Shown: positions 15,706 through 24,070, counted from the stretch's first letter. The stretch is 34,066 nucleotides of DNA from Bacteroidetes bacterium UBA4414 (GCA_002389765.1 DGQM01000004.1:5992-40057), one strand, 5' to 3'. Notes: a model not told the origin generated them from the sequence alone. Numbers and translations are program-made.

Positions 15706-16737
15706 ATGAAAAAGCATATATATCTATTCCTTTTAATAGCATTGGCTTTTGCATCTTGTGAAAGGCTGATGATGCCAAAACCCAAAAAGTATAGTGCTAC
15801 GCAGTTGTTTGAAGAAGTGTGGTCTAAAATGAATACAGGCTATGCGTACTTTGAAAGTAAGGGTATAGACTGGGATTCTGTGCATAACGAATACATGTTT
15901 AAAATTGCAGATACGTTCAATACACAACAGGTGTATGATACGCTTTCACAAATGCTGAACATCTTGCAGGATGATGGTATTTCATTAAATGCCGGCTTTG
16001 CACAGTCATATTACAAAAAGCCAACTTTTTACAAAGAGGACTTTAATAAGCAACTTTTAGAGAAAACATACTGGCTTGGGGCAGAGAGAACAGGTCCGAT
16101 GCTGTACAAAGTGATAGACTCTTGTGGCTATATTTATTACGGTGATTTTAATCAGGATATAACTGATGCTCAAATAAATGTGGTGATTGACAGACTTAAA
16201 GGTTTAGGTATGAAGAAGGGGCTTATACTGGACGTAAGGAATAATCCTGGAGGTAAATACGATAATATGTTTACGCTCTTCAAACACATGGGGTATGATA
16301 CCGCAGGCTACGATTACAGTGTTTACCTCTACCAATCGGCCTACAAAAAAGGACCTGCAAGAGATGAGTTTACAGACTATGTAGGCACATTTATGGATAA
16401 AAACAATGAGAAGAAGTTTGCCAAAAAGATAAGGGTACTTACCAACAGAGGCATGCTGGGTGTAGGCAACCTGTTTGCTACAGGCAGCCAGGGCTTTTTC
16501 AATGTTCGCACAATGGGCGATACTACCGGTGGCGGTAATTGCGGACTTACTACTTCGTATGAGCTGTCAAATAGTTGGGTTCTTACATTCCCTTCTACCA
16601 AAGTGCGCACTGCAGGTGGCTTCTTTATGAATGATGGCGTAGCGCCAGATAGCACGATACATACAACTGCTACAGATGAGGCTGCAGGCAAGGACACCAT
16701 TATTGAAGCAGCCATAGCCAACCTTTGGGGAAGATAG
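15706..16737 (+). CDS. S41 (C-terminal processing) protease homologue, lipoprotein, probably inactive
   Basis: The 343-residue protein starts MKKHIYLFLLIALAFASCER; the lipobox AFASC makes Cys18 the lipidation site. Residues from about 25 match the Bacteroidota S41 layout: helical LFEEVWSKMNTGYAYFESKG, then GLILDVRNNPGGKYDN (family motif DxRxNxGG), then a late MGDTTGGGNCG. The expected DGH motif reads DGI, and the usual SAxN...K catalytic region after LTNR reads RGMLGVGNLFATGSQ, so the nucleophile Ser and the general-base Lys both appear replaced. Inference: a pseudoprotease, perhaps peptide-binding. A GTG start at 15694 overlaps the previous stop; 15706 is preferred because it gives a clean lipoprotein signal. 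A terminator follows. Confidence 0.85.
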   Translation: MKKHIYLFLLIALAFASCERLMMPKPKKYSATQLFEEVWSKMNTGYAYFESKGIDWDSVHNEYMFKIADTFNTQQVYDTLSQMLNILQDDGISLNAGFAQSYYKKPTFYKEDFNKQLLEKTYWLGAERTGPMLYKVIDSCGYIYYGDFNQDITDAQINVVIDRLKGLGMKKGLILDVRNNPGGKYDNMFTLFKHMGYDTAGYDYSVYLYQSAYKKGPARDEFTDYVGTFMDKNNEKKFAKKIRVLTNRGMLGVGNLFATGSQGFFNVRTMGDTTGGGNCGLTTSYELSNSWVLTFPSTKVRTAGGFFMNDGVAPDSTIHTTATDEAAGKDTIIEAAIANLWGR

Positions 16738-16781
16738 TATTGCCTTAACCGACTAATACACTTCGTTTACCGATATCTTAT

Positions 16782-16810
16782 AAGCAGGCTCAAAAGGCCT
16801 GCTTATTTTT
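16782..16810 (+). terminator. Intrinsic terminator of the S41-like gene
   Basis: AAGCAGGC pairs perfectly with GCCTGCTT around a seven-base loop, followed by ATTTTT. Its tail overlaps a possible -7 element for the ABC exporter. Confidence 0.85.
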
Positions 16811-16811
16811 G
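16804..16811 (+). promoter_or_regulatory. Putative -7 element TATTTTTG for the ABC exporter gene
   Basis: TATTTTTG fits TAnnTTTG and overlaps the terminator T tract of the preceding gene. The start codon lies 27 bases downstream, with an AAGGA Shine-Dalgarno at 16826-16830. Confidence 0.4.
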
Positions 16812-16838
16812 TGAGTATATATAATAAGGAAGCATTTT

Positions 16839-18659
16839 ATGGCGAGACACGACAGAAACATAGCAGATGTTCCGAAGGCAAAGCTGAATAAAGAATCACT
16901 GAAAGAAGGTTTATTAATTTTTTCATATATAAAGCCCTATATGGGCAAGTTCATTGGCGGGCTGATAGTTATTGCATTATCCAGTGCCACAACCATGGCT
17001 TTCCCGTACTTCCTGAAGAAACTGATTGATAGTGCCAATACCAAAGGACCGGTTGAGTTCTTAGCATCGCCAACCGGTATAGCCATCAGCATGATTGGTT
17101 TGTTAACTGTACAAATGGTTATCTCATTCCTAAGGGTATACTTTTTTACATATGTTGGCGAAAATGCTTTGGCAGATCTGCGTAAGGATATATATAAGCG
17201 CCTTATAACCATGCCAATGAACTTCTTTGCACAACGTCGAGTAGGTGAACTATCCAGCCGTATCAGTGCTGATGTGTCACAAATTCAGGAAGCAGTAACT
17301 ACAATGCTGGCCGAAATATTAAGAGGAATACTAACACTTGTAATTAGTTTAATTTTAATATTTTATTTTTCTATAAAACTGGCTTTCATTATGTTATCGG
17401 TGATACCTATAATAATAGTTATAGCATTGATATTCGGTAAGCGCATTCGTAAAATGGCACGTGCCACACAAGACCAGTTGGCAGATTCTGGTACAATTGT
17501 AATGGAAACGCTACAGGGAATCAGTAATGTAAAGGCTTTTGCAAATGAGGAACATGAAATAAATCGCTATACAGGCAGTATCAATAATGTGGTTAAGTCT
17601 GCTATTAAAAATGGACAATTCAGGGGATATTTCATTTCATTCCTATTGTTTAGTGTATTTGGGGCAATTGTATTAATTGTATGGTACAGTACTAAATTGA
17701 TGGCTGCTAAAGAATTAGAGTTCGGGGAATTAGCAGCTTTTGTAATATACACTGTATTTGTTGGCGGTACCATGGCTGGCTTTGCCGATCTTTACAGCCA
17801 GTTGCAAAAAACACTTGGAGCTACACAGCGTGTACGTGAAATATTGAAAGAAGTACCTGAAGATGTGGCTATTGCGAACGAGCCAATTGAGGAAAAATAC
17901 AGGCTTTCCGGTAAGGTTTCGCTGCAAAATGTTGCATTTACCTACCCAAGTCGCCCGGAAATTCAGGTTTTGAAAGGGATAACAGTAGATGCAGAAGCCG
18001 GTCAGCAAATAGCTATTGTTGGGCCAAGTGGTGCAGGTAAGAGCACCTTATCGGCACTTTTGCTTCGCTTTTACGAGCCGGAAGCGGGAAAATTATTGTT
18101 CGACGGGCTGAATGCGCAGGATATTCCACTTACCCAATTACGCAATCAGATGGCGCTGGTACCACAGGATGTATTGTTGTTTGGCGGTACCATATTCGAA
18201 AACATTGCTTATGGCAAACCGGGTGCAACACTATCAGAGGTGCAGGAAGCAGCCCGTAAGGCAAATGCACATGATTTCATCACCAGCTTCCCGGAACAGT
18301 ATGAAACAATTGTAGGCGAGCGGGGCATCAAACTATCGGGTGGACAACGACAACGTATTGCCATTGCCAGGGCCATATTAAAAGACCCGGCCATCTTAAT
18401 ACTGGATGAAGCTACCAGCTCATTGGATTCAGAATCGGAAGCTTTGGTACAAGATGCGTTGAACAACCTGATGAAAGGAAGGACATCATTTGTGATTGCA
18501 CACAGGCTCAGTACCATCCGCAATGCAGATAAGATCATTGTACTTGAAAATGGTAAAGTAAAAGAATCGGGTACGCATCGAGAATTGTTGGCAATGCAAG
18601 ATGGTCTATATAAAAGCCTGAGCCTGCTACAGTATGATAGTGTGCCGTCACAATCATAG
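16839..18659 (+). CDS. ABC exporter, fused permease and ATPase (MsbA/BmrA-like)
   Basis: The 606-residue half-transporter should work as a homodimer in the inner membrane. Residues about 25-330 form the six-helix type I exporter domain (LIVIALSSATTMAFPYFLKK; ISLILIFYFSIKLAFIMLSV; FGAIVLIVWYS). The ATPase domain from about 355 has the A-loop YPSRPEIQVLKG, Walker A GPSGAGKSTL near 395-403, signature LSGGQRQRIAIARA, Walker B ILILDEATSSLDSE and switch AHRLSTI. All motifs are intact. Family members export lipids, drugs or peptides; the substrate here cannot be told. An AAGGA sits eight bases before the ATG. The gene stands alone between two terminators. Confidence 0.93.
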   Translation: MARHDRNIADVPKAKLNKESLKEGLLIFSYIKPYMGKFIGGLIVIALSSATTMAFPYFLKKLIDSANTKGPVEFLASPTGIAISMIGLLTVQMVISFLRVYFFTYVGENALADLRKDIYKRLITMPMNFFAQRRVGELSSRISADVSQIQEAVTTMLAEILRGILTLVISLILIFYFSIKLAFIMLSVIPIIIVIALIFGKRIRKMARATQDQLADSGTIVMETLQGISNVKAFANEEHEINRYTGSINNVVKSAIKNGQFRGYFISFLLFSVFGAIVLIVWYSTKLMAAKELEFGELAAFVIYTVFVGGTMAGFADLYSQLQKTLGATQRVREILKEVPEDVAIANEPIEEKYRLSGKVSLQNVAFTYPSRPEIQVLKGITVDAEAGQQIAIVGPSGAGKSTLSALLLRFYEPEAGKLLFDGLNAQDIPLTQLRNQMALVPQDVLLFGGTIFENIAYGKPGATLSEVQEAARKANAHDFITSFPEQYETIVGERGIKLSGGQRQRIAIARAILKDPAILILDEATSSLDSESEALVQDALNNLMKGRTSFVIAHRLSTIRNADKIIVLENGKVKESGTHRELLAMQDGLYKSLSLLQYDSVPSQS

Positions 18660-18773
18660 ACATTATACTAAGGGGATAGCGATATCTCTTTTCTTGCGAT
18701 TTTTTTATTTAACATAATACACTCTTATGACAACAAATGCGATGGAGGTGATATTGCCGTTAGGCAAATGAGT

Positions 18774-18802
18774 AAAGCCCCTGTTTTATCAGAGGCTTTT
18801 TT
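18774..18802 (+). terminator. Intrinsic terminator downstream of the ABC exporter
   Basis: AAAGCC-CCTG pairs with CAGA-GGCTTT (one mismatch) around a short loop, followed by a T6 run. It lies about 115 bases after the stop codon, so a moderate 3' untranslated region is implied. Confidence 0.75.
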
Positions 18803-18804
18803 GT

Positions 18805-18812
18805 TACATTTG
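18805..18812 (+). promoter_or_regulatory. Putative -7 element TACATTTG for the 82-residue gene
   Basis: TACATTTG fits TAnnTTTG exactly, three bases after the T tract of the preceding terminator and 27 bases before the ATG at 18840. Confidence 0.45.
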
Positions 18813-18839
18813 AGTTGCTAAACTTAAAATGTAAGTATC

Positions 18840-19088
18840 ATGAAAAGTATTAATGTAGATATCAATGGCAAAAACCATGAATTGAACTATGAATTGAACG
18901 GTAATTCAGTTTCAATATCATTTGAAAACACAGAATTTAGTAACATATTCCTACCTACGCATAATATAAATTTCGATAACTCCGTACAAATGAATACTAC
19001 AACAGGGGAGCAGTTCGATGTTTTAAGATTAATATTTGATGCTATTGTTGAGGTTGAGGCAATTGATTTGCCTGATGAGATGTGTTAG
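18840..19088 (+). CDS. Small hypothetical protein, 82 residues
   Basis: The protein is acidic and soluble. It opens MKSINVDINGKNHELNYELN, a short beta-hairpin-like pattern, and ends in a helix FDVLRLIFDAIVEVEAIDL. I recognise no family. Support for a real gene comes from a good -7 element 27 bases upstream and a protein-like composition. Its last 47 bases overlap the 3' end of a minus-strand frame at 19042-19245; one of the two may be spurious in its tail. Confidence 0.55.
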   Translation: MKSINVDINGKNHELNYELNGNSVSISFENTEFSNIFLPTHNINFDNSVQMNTTTGEQFDVLRLIFDAIVEVEAIDLPDEMC

Positions 19089-19245
19089 TTGCTCTTTTCT
19101 TTCTAACGTTTCTAAACGCTTCTTCTCTTGTTAAATTACACTCCTTAACAGGTGAAGAAGTTAGTTCTGCAATTTCTTTATACAATTGTTGGGCATTATC
19201 TATATCGCCACTTACTGTAGTGCCATCGTGTGCTATAAGTATCAT
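19042..19245 (-). CDS. Possible small hypothetical protein, 67 residues
   Basis: The frame starts MILIAHDGTTVSGDIDNAQQ, continues YKEIAELTSSPVKE and turns basic (FRNVRKKR) before a Q/P-rich tail that lies antisense to the 82-residue gene. The first 50 residues look protein-like; the tail does not. No clear Shine-Dalgarno. It overlaps another small frame at 19196-19327 by 50 bases in a different reading frame, so it may be part of a frameshifted gene. Confidence 0.35.
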   Translation of the reverse strand: MILIAHDGTTVSGDIDNAQQLYKEIAELTSSPVKECNLTREEAFRNVRKKRATNTSHQANQLPQPQQ

Positions 19246-19327
19246 TGCATATACTTACTACAGCTTTTGATGCATTTCTGATTCCGTCGGCGAATATTGC
19301 CACAGTCGCAGCCGCATTTGCTTTCAT
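19196..19327 (-). CDS. Possible 43-residue frame upstream of and overlapping the 67-residue frame
   Basis: The ATG at 19327 opens MKANAAATVAIFADGIRNAS and goes on KAVVSICND, a plausible protein start, then degrades (TRWHYSKWRYR) once it overlaps the frame starting at 19245. This is what a +1/-1 frameshift joining the two would look like: coding character passes from one frame to the other near 19240-19250. No family recognised. Confidence 0.25.
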   Translation of the reverse strand: MKANAAATVAIFADGIRNASKAVVSICNDTYSTRWHYSKWRYR

Positions 19328-19467
19328 AAGAAATCTTATGTTATTTAGGTTTGCTTTGTGTGTTGCCTTGTGCGCCTATTTAACATAATATAAATTATGA
19401 AACAAAACAGCTAATTTGATTTTAATGCCGCATCCGACTATGACCGGAAAGGAATTGTGATGTTGAT

Positions 19468-19722
19468 CTAGAACGCAGTCTCATTGCGTCTAATAAACAG
19501 CTCAGTATACTTATTGCAAAGACTACGAATATCGGTCTTCATATTATCTGCATTCGTTCGGGCACCGGCTACAAACTGTTGTGCATGTTCTTCTAGTTGA
19601 TGCATCAATGCATCCAGGTGTGCTTTGTAGGCTTCGTCATTATGCAGGGCTGCACAATGGTCGTCTACCAATCTTTTGGCAATGTTGCGGAAACGCTCCA
19701 GCTGATTTTGATAGTTTTTCAT
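19468..19722 (-). CDS. Small helical protein, 84 residues, unknown
   Basis: The sequence opens MKNYQNQLERFRNIAKRLVD and reads as one or two long amphipathic helices (HLDALMHQLEEHAQQFVAGA; DIRSLCNKYTELFIRRNE). It has two Cys, no membrane segment and no recognised family. The composition is protein-like and the ATG at 19722 starts cleanly. It has the same direction as the radical SAM gene upstream, but about 300 noncoding bases separate them, so it is probably independent. Confidence 0.55.
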   Translation of the reverse strand: MKNYQNQLERFRNIAKRLVDDHCAALHNDEAYKAHLDALMHQLEEHAQQFVAGARTNADNMKTDIRSLCNKYTELFIRRNETAF

Positions 19723-20028
19723 AATGGATAAACTTGACAGTTAACCTATGGCATAACATGTTAATGTATACTTCACAAAAACCTTATTCAACTTTCTGTC
19801 TTGGAAATAGCCCCGGATATCTTTACCCCCTTAGTGCAAATACAACTGTACCAATCGCCTGCATTGTGATGTATGTAAATATAGTATATTATTTAAAATA
19901 AAACAATATTTTGACAATATTATTTAGTAAATCATTTATATTATACTACAACTTACTGATTTTAAACACTATATAAATATTCACCTGAATGAAACAAACA
20001 TATACTGTCAGCATGTCAGACAACGGGT
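19723..20028. other. AT-rich intergenic stretch
   Basis: About 306 bases without a convincing gene. The middle (about 19870-19980) is very AT-rich. ACAATATT occurs twice (19903-19910 and 19914-19921), giving a local AATATT-TTGAC-AATATT inverted repeat. No strong terminator after the radical SAM gene and no exact TAnnTTTG for the 84-residue gene was found. Confidence 0.5.
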
Positions 20029-21102
20029 TTAAAACAATGGTAACTGTCCATTCTTTATCCTTCTGAAATCATTAATATTCAATTGATTATGTGTTTCATT
20101 TAAACCGTATTTTCTGCAATAAAGCTTGAATTGATCACTTACCAGCTCTGCTATACGTCCATCGCCCGTAATACGATTACCAAAGCGGCTATCGTTTACT
20201 TGTCCCTCATGACAATCGCTTATCAGGTTCCATACTTTTTCGGCCTTATCAGGGAAAGACTTATATAACCAATCTTTGAATATAGGTCCGATAGCTCCGT
20301 TTAATCTTACCATAGTATACCCTGCCCATTTTGCCCCGGCCTCAGCGGCCGCTTTTAGTACGGCAGGTATATGGGTATCATTCAGCCCGGGGATGATGGG
20401 CGCATTCATAATACCTACCGGTATTTTATTGGCAGCCAGTGTTTCTACAATCTTCAGCCTGCTACGGTAAGATGCCGTACGCGGTTCTAATACACGGCGC
20501 AGGTCTTCATCTAATGATGTAATGGAAGTAAAAACTTTTACCAGATTGTGTTTCTGCAATTCCAGCAAAAGGTCTAAATCTCTTAAAACCAGTGCATTTT
20601 TGGTAATAATACCTACCGGATTGCGGTATTCGAGGCATATTTCCAGCAATTTTCGGGTAATTCGCATTTTCCTTTCTATGGGCTGGTAGCAGTCTGTATT
20701 GCCGGAAAGAGATATAACTGCAGGTTCCCAGTTCTTGTTATCAAACAGCTTTTTGAGCAAGGCAGGTGCATTTCGCTTTACTACTATACGGCTTTCAAAA
20801 TCTACCCCGGCACTGTAACCCCAATATTCGTGGCTGTTGCGGGCATAGCAATAAATACAACCATGCTCGCAACCCTGATAAGGATTAGCGCTGAACAGCA
20901 TACCTACATCGGGACTGGTTACTTTGTTTACCAGCGTCTTGCTATCATCATATATATATTCAGTTTTTCGCTCTTCGTGCTCCCATTCGTCTATTGCTTC
21001 CGGATGATCCAGCACATATTCCCCTTTCAGAAATTTGTTTTTGGGGTTGAATTGCGCCCCTCTTCCTTTGGTAAATTGCTCTGTGGTGTGTTGCATTATC
21101 AT
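20029..21102 (-). CDS. PA0069-family radical SAM protein, spore photoproduct lyase-like
   Basis: The 357-residue protein carries the [4Fe-4S]/SAM motif C78-x3-C82-x2-C85 (GCEHGCIYCYARNSHEYWG). The start TKGRGAQFNPKNKF and the segment VKVFTSITSLDEDLRRVLEP are typical of the PA0069/Rv2578c group, which is related to spore photoproduct lyase SplB. LSGNTDCYQPIERK and MNAPIIPGLND are further family segments. Function is not established for the group; a DNA-damage role is inferred from SplB similarity and from the Y-family polymerase gene upstream on the same strand. GGGGATAGG precedes the ATG closely. A TGTACA at 21123-21128 echoes the repeats before the polymerase gene. Confidence 0.88.
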   Translation of the reverse strand: MIMQHTTEQFTKGRGAQFNPKNKFLKGEYVLDHPEAIDEWEHEERKTEYIYDDSKTLVNKVTSPDVGMLFSANPYQGCEHGCIYCYARNSHEYWGYSAGVDFESRIVVKRNAPALLKKLFDNKNWEPAVISLSGNTDCYQPIERKMRITRKLLEICLEYRNPVGIITKNALVLRDLDLLLELQKHNLVKVFTSITSLDEDLRRVLEPRTASYRSRLKIVETLAANKIPVGIMNAPIIPGLNDTHIPAVLKAAAEAGAKWAGYTMVRLNGAIGPIFKDWLYKSFPDKAEKVWNLISDCHEGQVNDSRFGNRITGDGRIAELVSDQFKLYCRKYGLNETHNQLNINDFRRIKNGQLPLF

Positions 21103-21224
21103 AACCTATCCCCTGTTTTATATGTACATTTTTATATTTTGTTGCAGTTTGTTGCCGAATTCATGATGTTTTTTCATTTGTTTCGGCGCTTTCGCTTTGC
21201 TCAGGTGCCGCTTTTTCTTACTGC

Positions 21225-22790
21225 TTATTTTGTTTCAGCTGCATAAGTAAATGCATCATCATTTACCATATCTATACCCTCCCACTCGTTGCTGCTCATC
21301 TCGTAGTAGTTGATATCTTCTTTAACCGCAGGTTTATTTTGTTTCGCTTTGTTTCCGTTTTCACTCCCCACTTCCATTTGTTTCAGTGTTTTTGCTGCCA
21401 TCACTTGTTCTTTTTTCTTTGCCAGCTCTTTGGCTTCTTTGGGCGATAATTTGTTTTTATCCGCTTCGGGGCTATCGTCCTCCAGCAAGTATTGGTTGGT
21501 ACTGCGGTCTGTTACGCCGTCTGTTATGTACAGATCCTTTACCGAACCAAAACCGATGGCGTCCCTCATTTCGTGTGGCTGCACCGTCTCGGATGCTTTA
21601 CGAACTATATTTTTATTGTATTTATCTTTTATATCATACAAAACGGCGCGTGCTTTGTCCTGGTTTATCTTATTATCAAAAAGACCGTATTGTATTCGCT
21701 CCCCTTTTACAAAGTTGGATATTGAAATACCCATACCTTGTACACTGGTATTGAATAATTTATACTTTCTTTCTTCTTCAAATGCTTCAATTCTTTGCTT
21801 GATGTATTGGCGCATTTCCAGTGCATCCTGCGTGGGCTGATTGAGGTGTATTTTGGTATCCCAACCGGGCATCCCGTGGTAGCGCACGTAGAAATAGATA
21901 TCCTTACAAAAGGCTTTTTGTTTTACCATGCGCTGCTCCAAACGGGTGCACAGGGAGATAAAAAGCGACTCCAACGCCTGAGGGTTTTCGCGCTGCTGAC
22001 GGGAAACGGTACGGGTGGCACTCATACCCTTGTAATCGTTCTGGTAGATGTCGGTCTCCATAAAGTTGAGCCTGCGGTGCCAATAATTGCCCACTATGCC
22101 ACCAAATGCTTTGCGAAGCAGTGCATCAGAACTATGGCGCATCTGCAACGGACTCTTGATGCCTATCATCTGCAGGCGCTTCTCGTTAGCTTTGGCAATA
22201 CCCGGCAGATCAGTCAATTGCATCTTTGCCAGGTAGCCATCTATGTTTTCGGGGGTGATGCGGACAAGGCCATCTGGCTTTTCTATCTCTGTGGCCAATT
22301 TGGCAAGAAAGGCATTGGGTGCTATGCCGATGCTGCATTTTACAAAATGCCCGCAGGACTTGGCAAGGTCTGCTTTTATCCTGCGGGCCAGCTCCATGGG
22401 GTCAGGGTATATATAATGATAGCTGGTAAGGTTCATTACCGCTTCGTCTATACTGCGTGCTATAACATCGCTGCAATAACTATTGAGCACAGCCATAATC
22501 TTCATATGATACTGTCTGTATATATAAGGGCGTGCCAGTACGGGTATCATTTCGGGGCACAGGGCGCGGCAGTCTGGCAGGCGCATACCTGTTTTAACGC
22601 CCGAACGCTTGGCCTCTATAGATGGAGCGATAACACAGGCATATTCGCTGGGGTGCGTAATGACGCCAATAGGCTTACCCCTGAGTGCCTCATTTTCCTG
22701 CTGCTCGCAACTGGCAAAGAAGCTGTTCATATCCACATACATAGCCAATGAATGCGGGTTGTAAGCCATCGAATTCTGTGAAATACGCAT
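21225..22790 (-). CDS. Y-family DNA polymerase (DinB/UmuC-like)
   Basis: This 521-residue translesion polymerase has the palm acidic residues Asp20 in MYVDMNSFFASCEQ and Asp115-Glu116 in ARSIDEAVM. CSIGIAPNAFLAKLATEIEK (152-171) is the second palm motif, LPGIAKANEKRLQMIGI is the thumb helix-hairpin-helix, and a little-finger region follows (about 255-390). The last 110 residues are charged and low in complexity (KEAKELAKKKEQVMAAK), unlike short Pol IV, and could carry a clamp or partner-binding site. Family knowledge: such enzymes copy past lesions and are usually damage-induced. The leader holds five TRTACA hexamers. The start may be the ATG at 22790 or the in-frame one at 22769 (MAYNPHSL). 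Confidence 0.92.
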   Translation of the reverse strand: MRISQNSMAYNPHSLAMYVDMNSFFASCEQQENEALRGKPIGVITHPSEYACVIAPSIEAKRSGVKTGMRLPDCRALCPEMIPVLARPYIYRQYHMKIMAVLNSYCSDVIARSIDEAVMNLTSYHYIYPDPMELARRIKADLAKSCGHFVKCSIGIAPNAFLAKLATEIEKPDGLVRITPENIDGYLAKMQLTDLPGIAKANEKRLQMIGIKSPLQMRHSSDALLRKAFGGIVGNYWHRRLNFMETDIYQNDYKGMSATRTVSRQQRENPQALESLFISLCTRLEQRMVKQKAFCKDIYFYVRYHGMPGWDTKIHLNQPTQDALEMRQYIKQRIEAFEEERKYKLFNTSVQGMGISISNFVKGERIQYGLFDNKINQDKARAVLYDIKDKYNKNIVRKASETVQPHEMRDAIGFGSVKDLYITDGVTDRSTNQYLLEDDSPEADKNKLSPKEAKELAKKKEQVMAAKTLKQMEVGSENGNKAKQNKPAVKEDINYYEMSSNEWEGIDMVNDDAFTYAAETK

Positions 22791-22792
22791 TG

Positions 22793-22847
22793 TGTACAGT
22801 ATTGCTTGTTTGTACAGGCAATTTATACACTTTTATACAATTGTACA
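22793..22847. promoter_or_regulatory. Cluster of five TRTACA hexamers upstream of the polymerase gene
   Basis: On the plus strand TGTACA occurs at 22793, 22811 and 22842 and TATACA at 22824 and 22834, all in 55 bases directly upstream of the polymerase ATG. The last one sits in a perfect TTGTACAA palindrome. This density suggests an operator for a repressor, perhaps LexA-like or XRE-type. One more TGTACA lies before the radical SAM gene (21123-21128). Confidence 0.45.
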
Positions 22848-23050
22848 AATTAAAATATTCAAATGTGCACAAAAGAAAAAAGAGGCTGCTTTGTGTTGTT
22901 GGTGAAGAAGGACAACTACAGAGGAAAATCATTATCTTTATGAATATAAACATAGCTATTCTAATAGCTATACTCCTATCTCTCGGCAACTATCATAAAA
23001 TCAAGGTAATAAGGATTGTCGAGTACATTTTCCATATATAAACTTGAATT

Positions 23051-24070
23051 ATGGCACATGAACCAAAACTAACAGTATTTACACTGACATTAAAACCAAT
23101 AGATAAAACAATCCCTAACACTAATAGACAACTTTTCAAACATCTAACTAACCAAACTCATATTGCTGATAACGAATTGCAGAACTCGGTTCTTTTCATG
23201 GATGTATTTAGAGCTTTCATATCAAAGCTAGATACTCCTGAAATGTACAAGGATGAAAAAAATAAAAAAACAATGACGGCAAATCAGCCTAATATAGAAG
23301 ATGGGGATGTCGAACCTAACATCATTCCTGATTCAGGGCGTTTTATTATACATGGTGTAGTGGAAGGTGGCAATTATGGGCAAAAAAAGAAAAGAACCGA
23401 CACGCGAAATAAAGCAGATAAAAGTGAAGTAAATACCAACCATGCTATAACTGATGATTTCTACTTTTTAATCTATTTACCTCCAGGCTCCACTAAAAGT
23501 ATTTTAATGATTCAGTCATTTACCGATGAAACAATTGATAGTGTAGTAAAAAGATTCTGGGAAGATTTTTTACAGTTCCCCACAAAATTTGATTCCCCAA
23601 GAATAAAAAAATATATACCTCCTGCTATCATAGATGATTTTAAACAAAACACTATGATTACTAAGTTGGGATATTCAACTACAATCACTAGCGAATCATT
23701 ATTAGATCCAGCACTACAAATCGAAGATAAAAACTTCAAGGTTACTATTACAATTGAACCCGTAGAAGATATGACTATTGAAGAATTCGAAGAGTCTAAA
23801 ATTAGTATATCTAATAAGGAATTTGCTAGAAAAACACTCGGGAGATTTAGCAAAAAGAAGGCGACCCTAAAAGATATAACTACGGGAAAACCTTGTTCAT
23901 TTGAACTCGAAAGCGATTATGAAATTAAGCCTACCATTTTTTTAAAGAAGTATATAAATTTCCCAAATAATGAAATTAACTACACCCTAATCAAAGAATA
24001 CTGTCTGGATTTACTAGAAAATGAAATAAAACCTCAACTATTCCCAGAGTATGCAATACAAGAGCATTGA
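23051..24070 (+). CDS. Unrecognised 339-residue protein, first gene of a two-gene cassette
   Basis: The protein is soluble, charged and has no signal. Landmarks: LTVFTLTLKPIDKTI (8-22); FIIHGVVEGGNYGQKKKR (about 97-114); DDFYFLIYLPPGSTKSILMI (about 135-154), the best candidate for a structural core; YSTTITSESLLDPALQIEDK; then FKVTITIEPVEDMTIEEFEE; and a helical end TLIKEYCLDLLENEIKP. It contains no P-loop, HExxH or nuclease motif that I can identify. Codon use is visibly richer in A and T than the neighbours, suggesting transfer. It overlaps the next gene by 20 bases. TAAACTTG, one mismatch from TAnnTTTG, ends five bases before the ATG, with a TTG 20 bases further up; if used, the transcript would be almost leaderless. 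Confidence 0.7.
   Translation: MAHEPKLTVFTLTLKPIDKTIPNTNRQLFKHLTNQTHIADNELQNSVLFMDVFRAFISKLDTPEMYKDEKNKKTMTANQPNIEDGDVEPNIIPDSGRFIIHGVVEGGNYGQKKKRTDTRNKADKSEVNTNHAITDDFYFLIYLPPGSTKSILMIQSFTDETIDSVVKRFWEDFLQFPTKFDSPRIKKYIPPAIIDDFKQNTMITKLGYSTTITSESLLDPALQIEDKNFKVTITIEPVEDMTIEEFEESKISISNKEFARKTLGRFSKKKATLKDITTGKPCSFELESDYEIKPTIFLKKYINFPNNEINYTLIKEYCLDLLENEIKPQLFPEYAIQEH

Noticed and set aside
18840..19245. Toxin-antitoxin pair
   Set aside because: The two small frames are convergent and overlap at their 3' ends; neither resembles a known toxin or a DNA-binding antitoxin.
21795..22751. Long open frame (318 codons) opposite the Y-family polymerase
   Set aside because: The polymerase frame carries intact catalytic motifs throughout this stretch; the opposite frame has no recognisable features.
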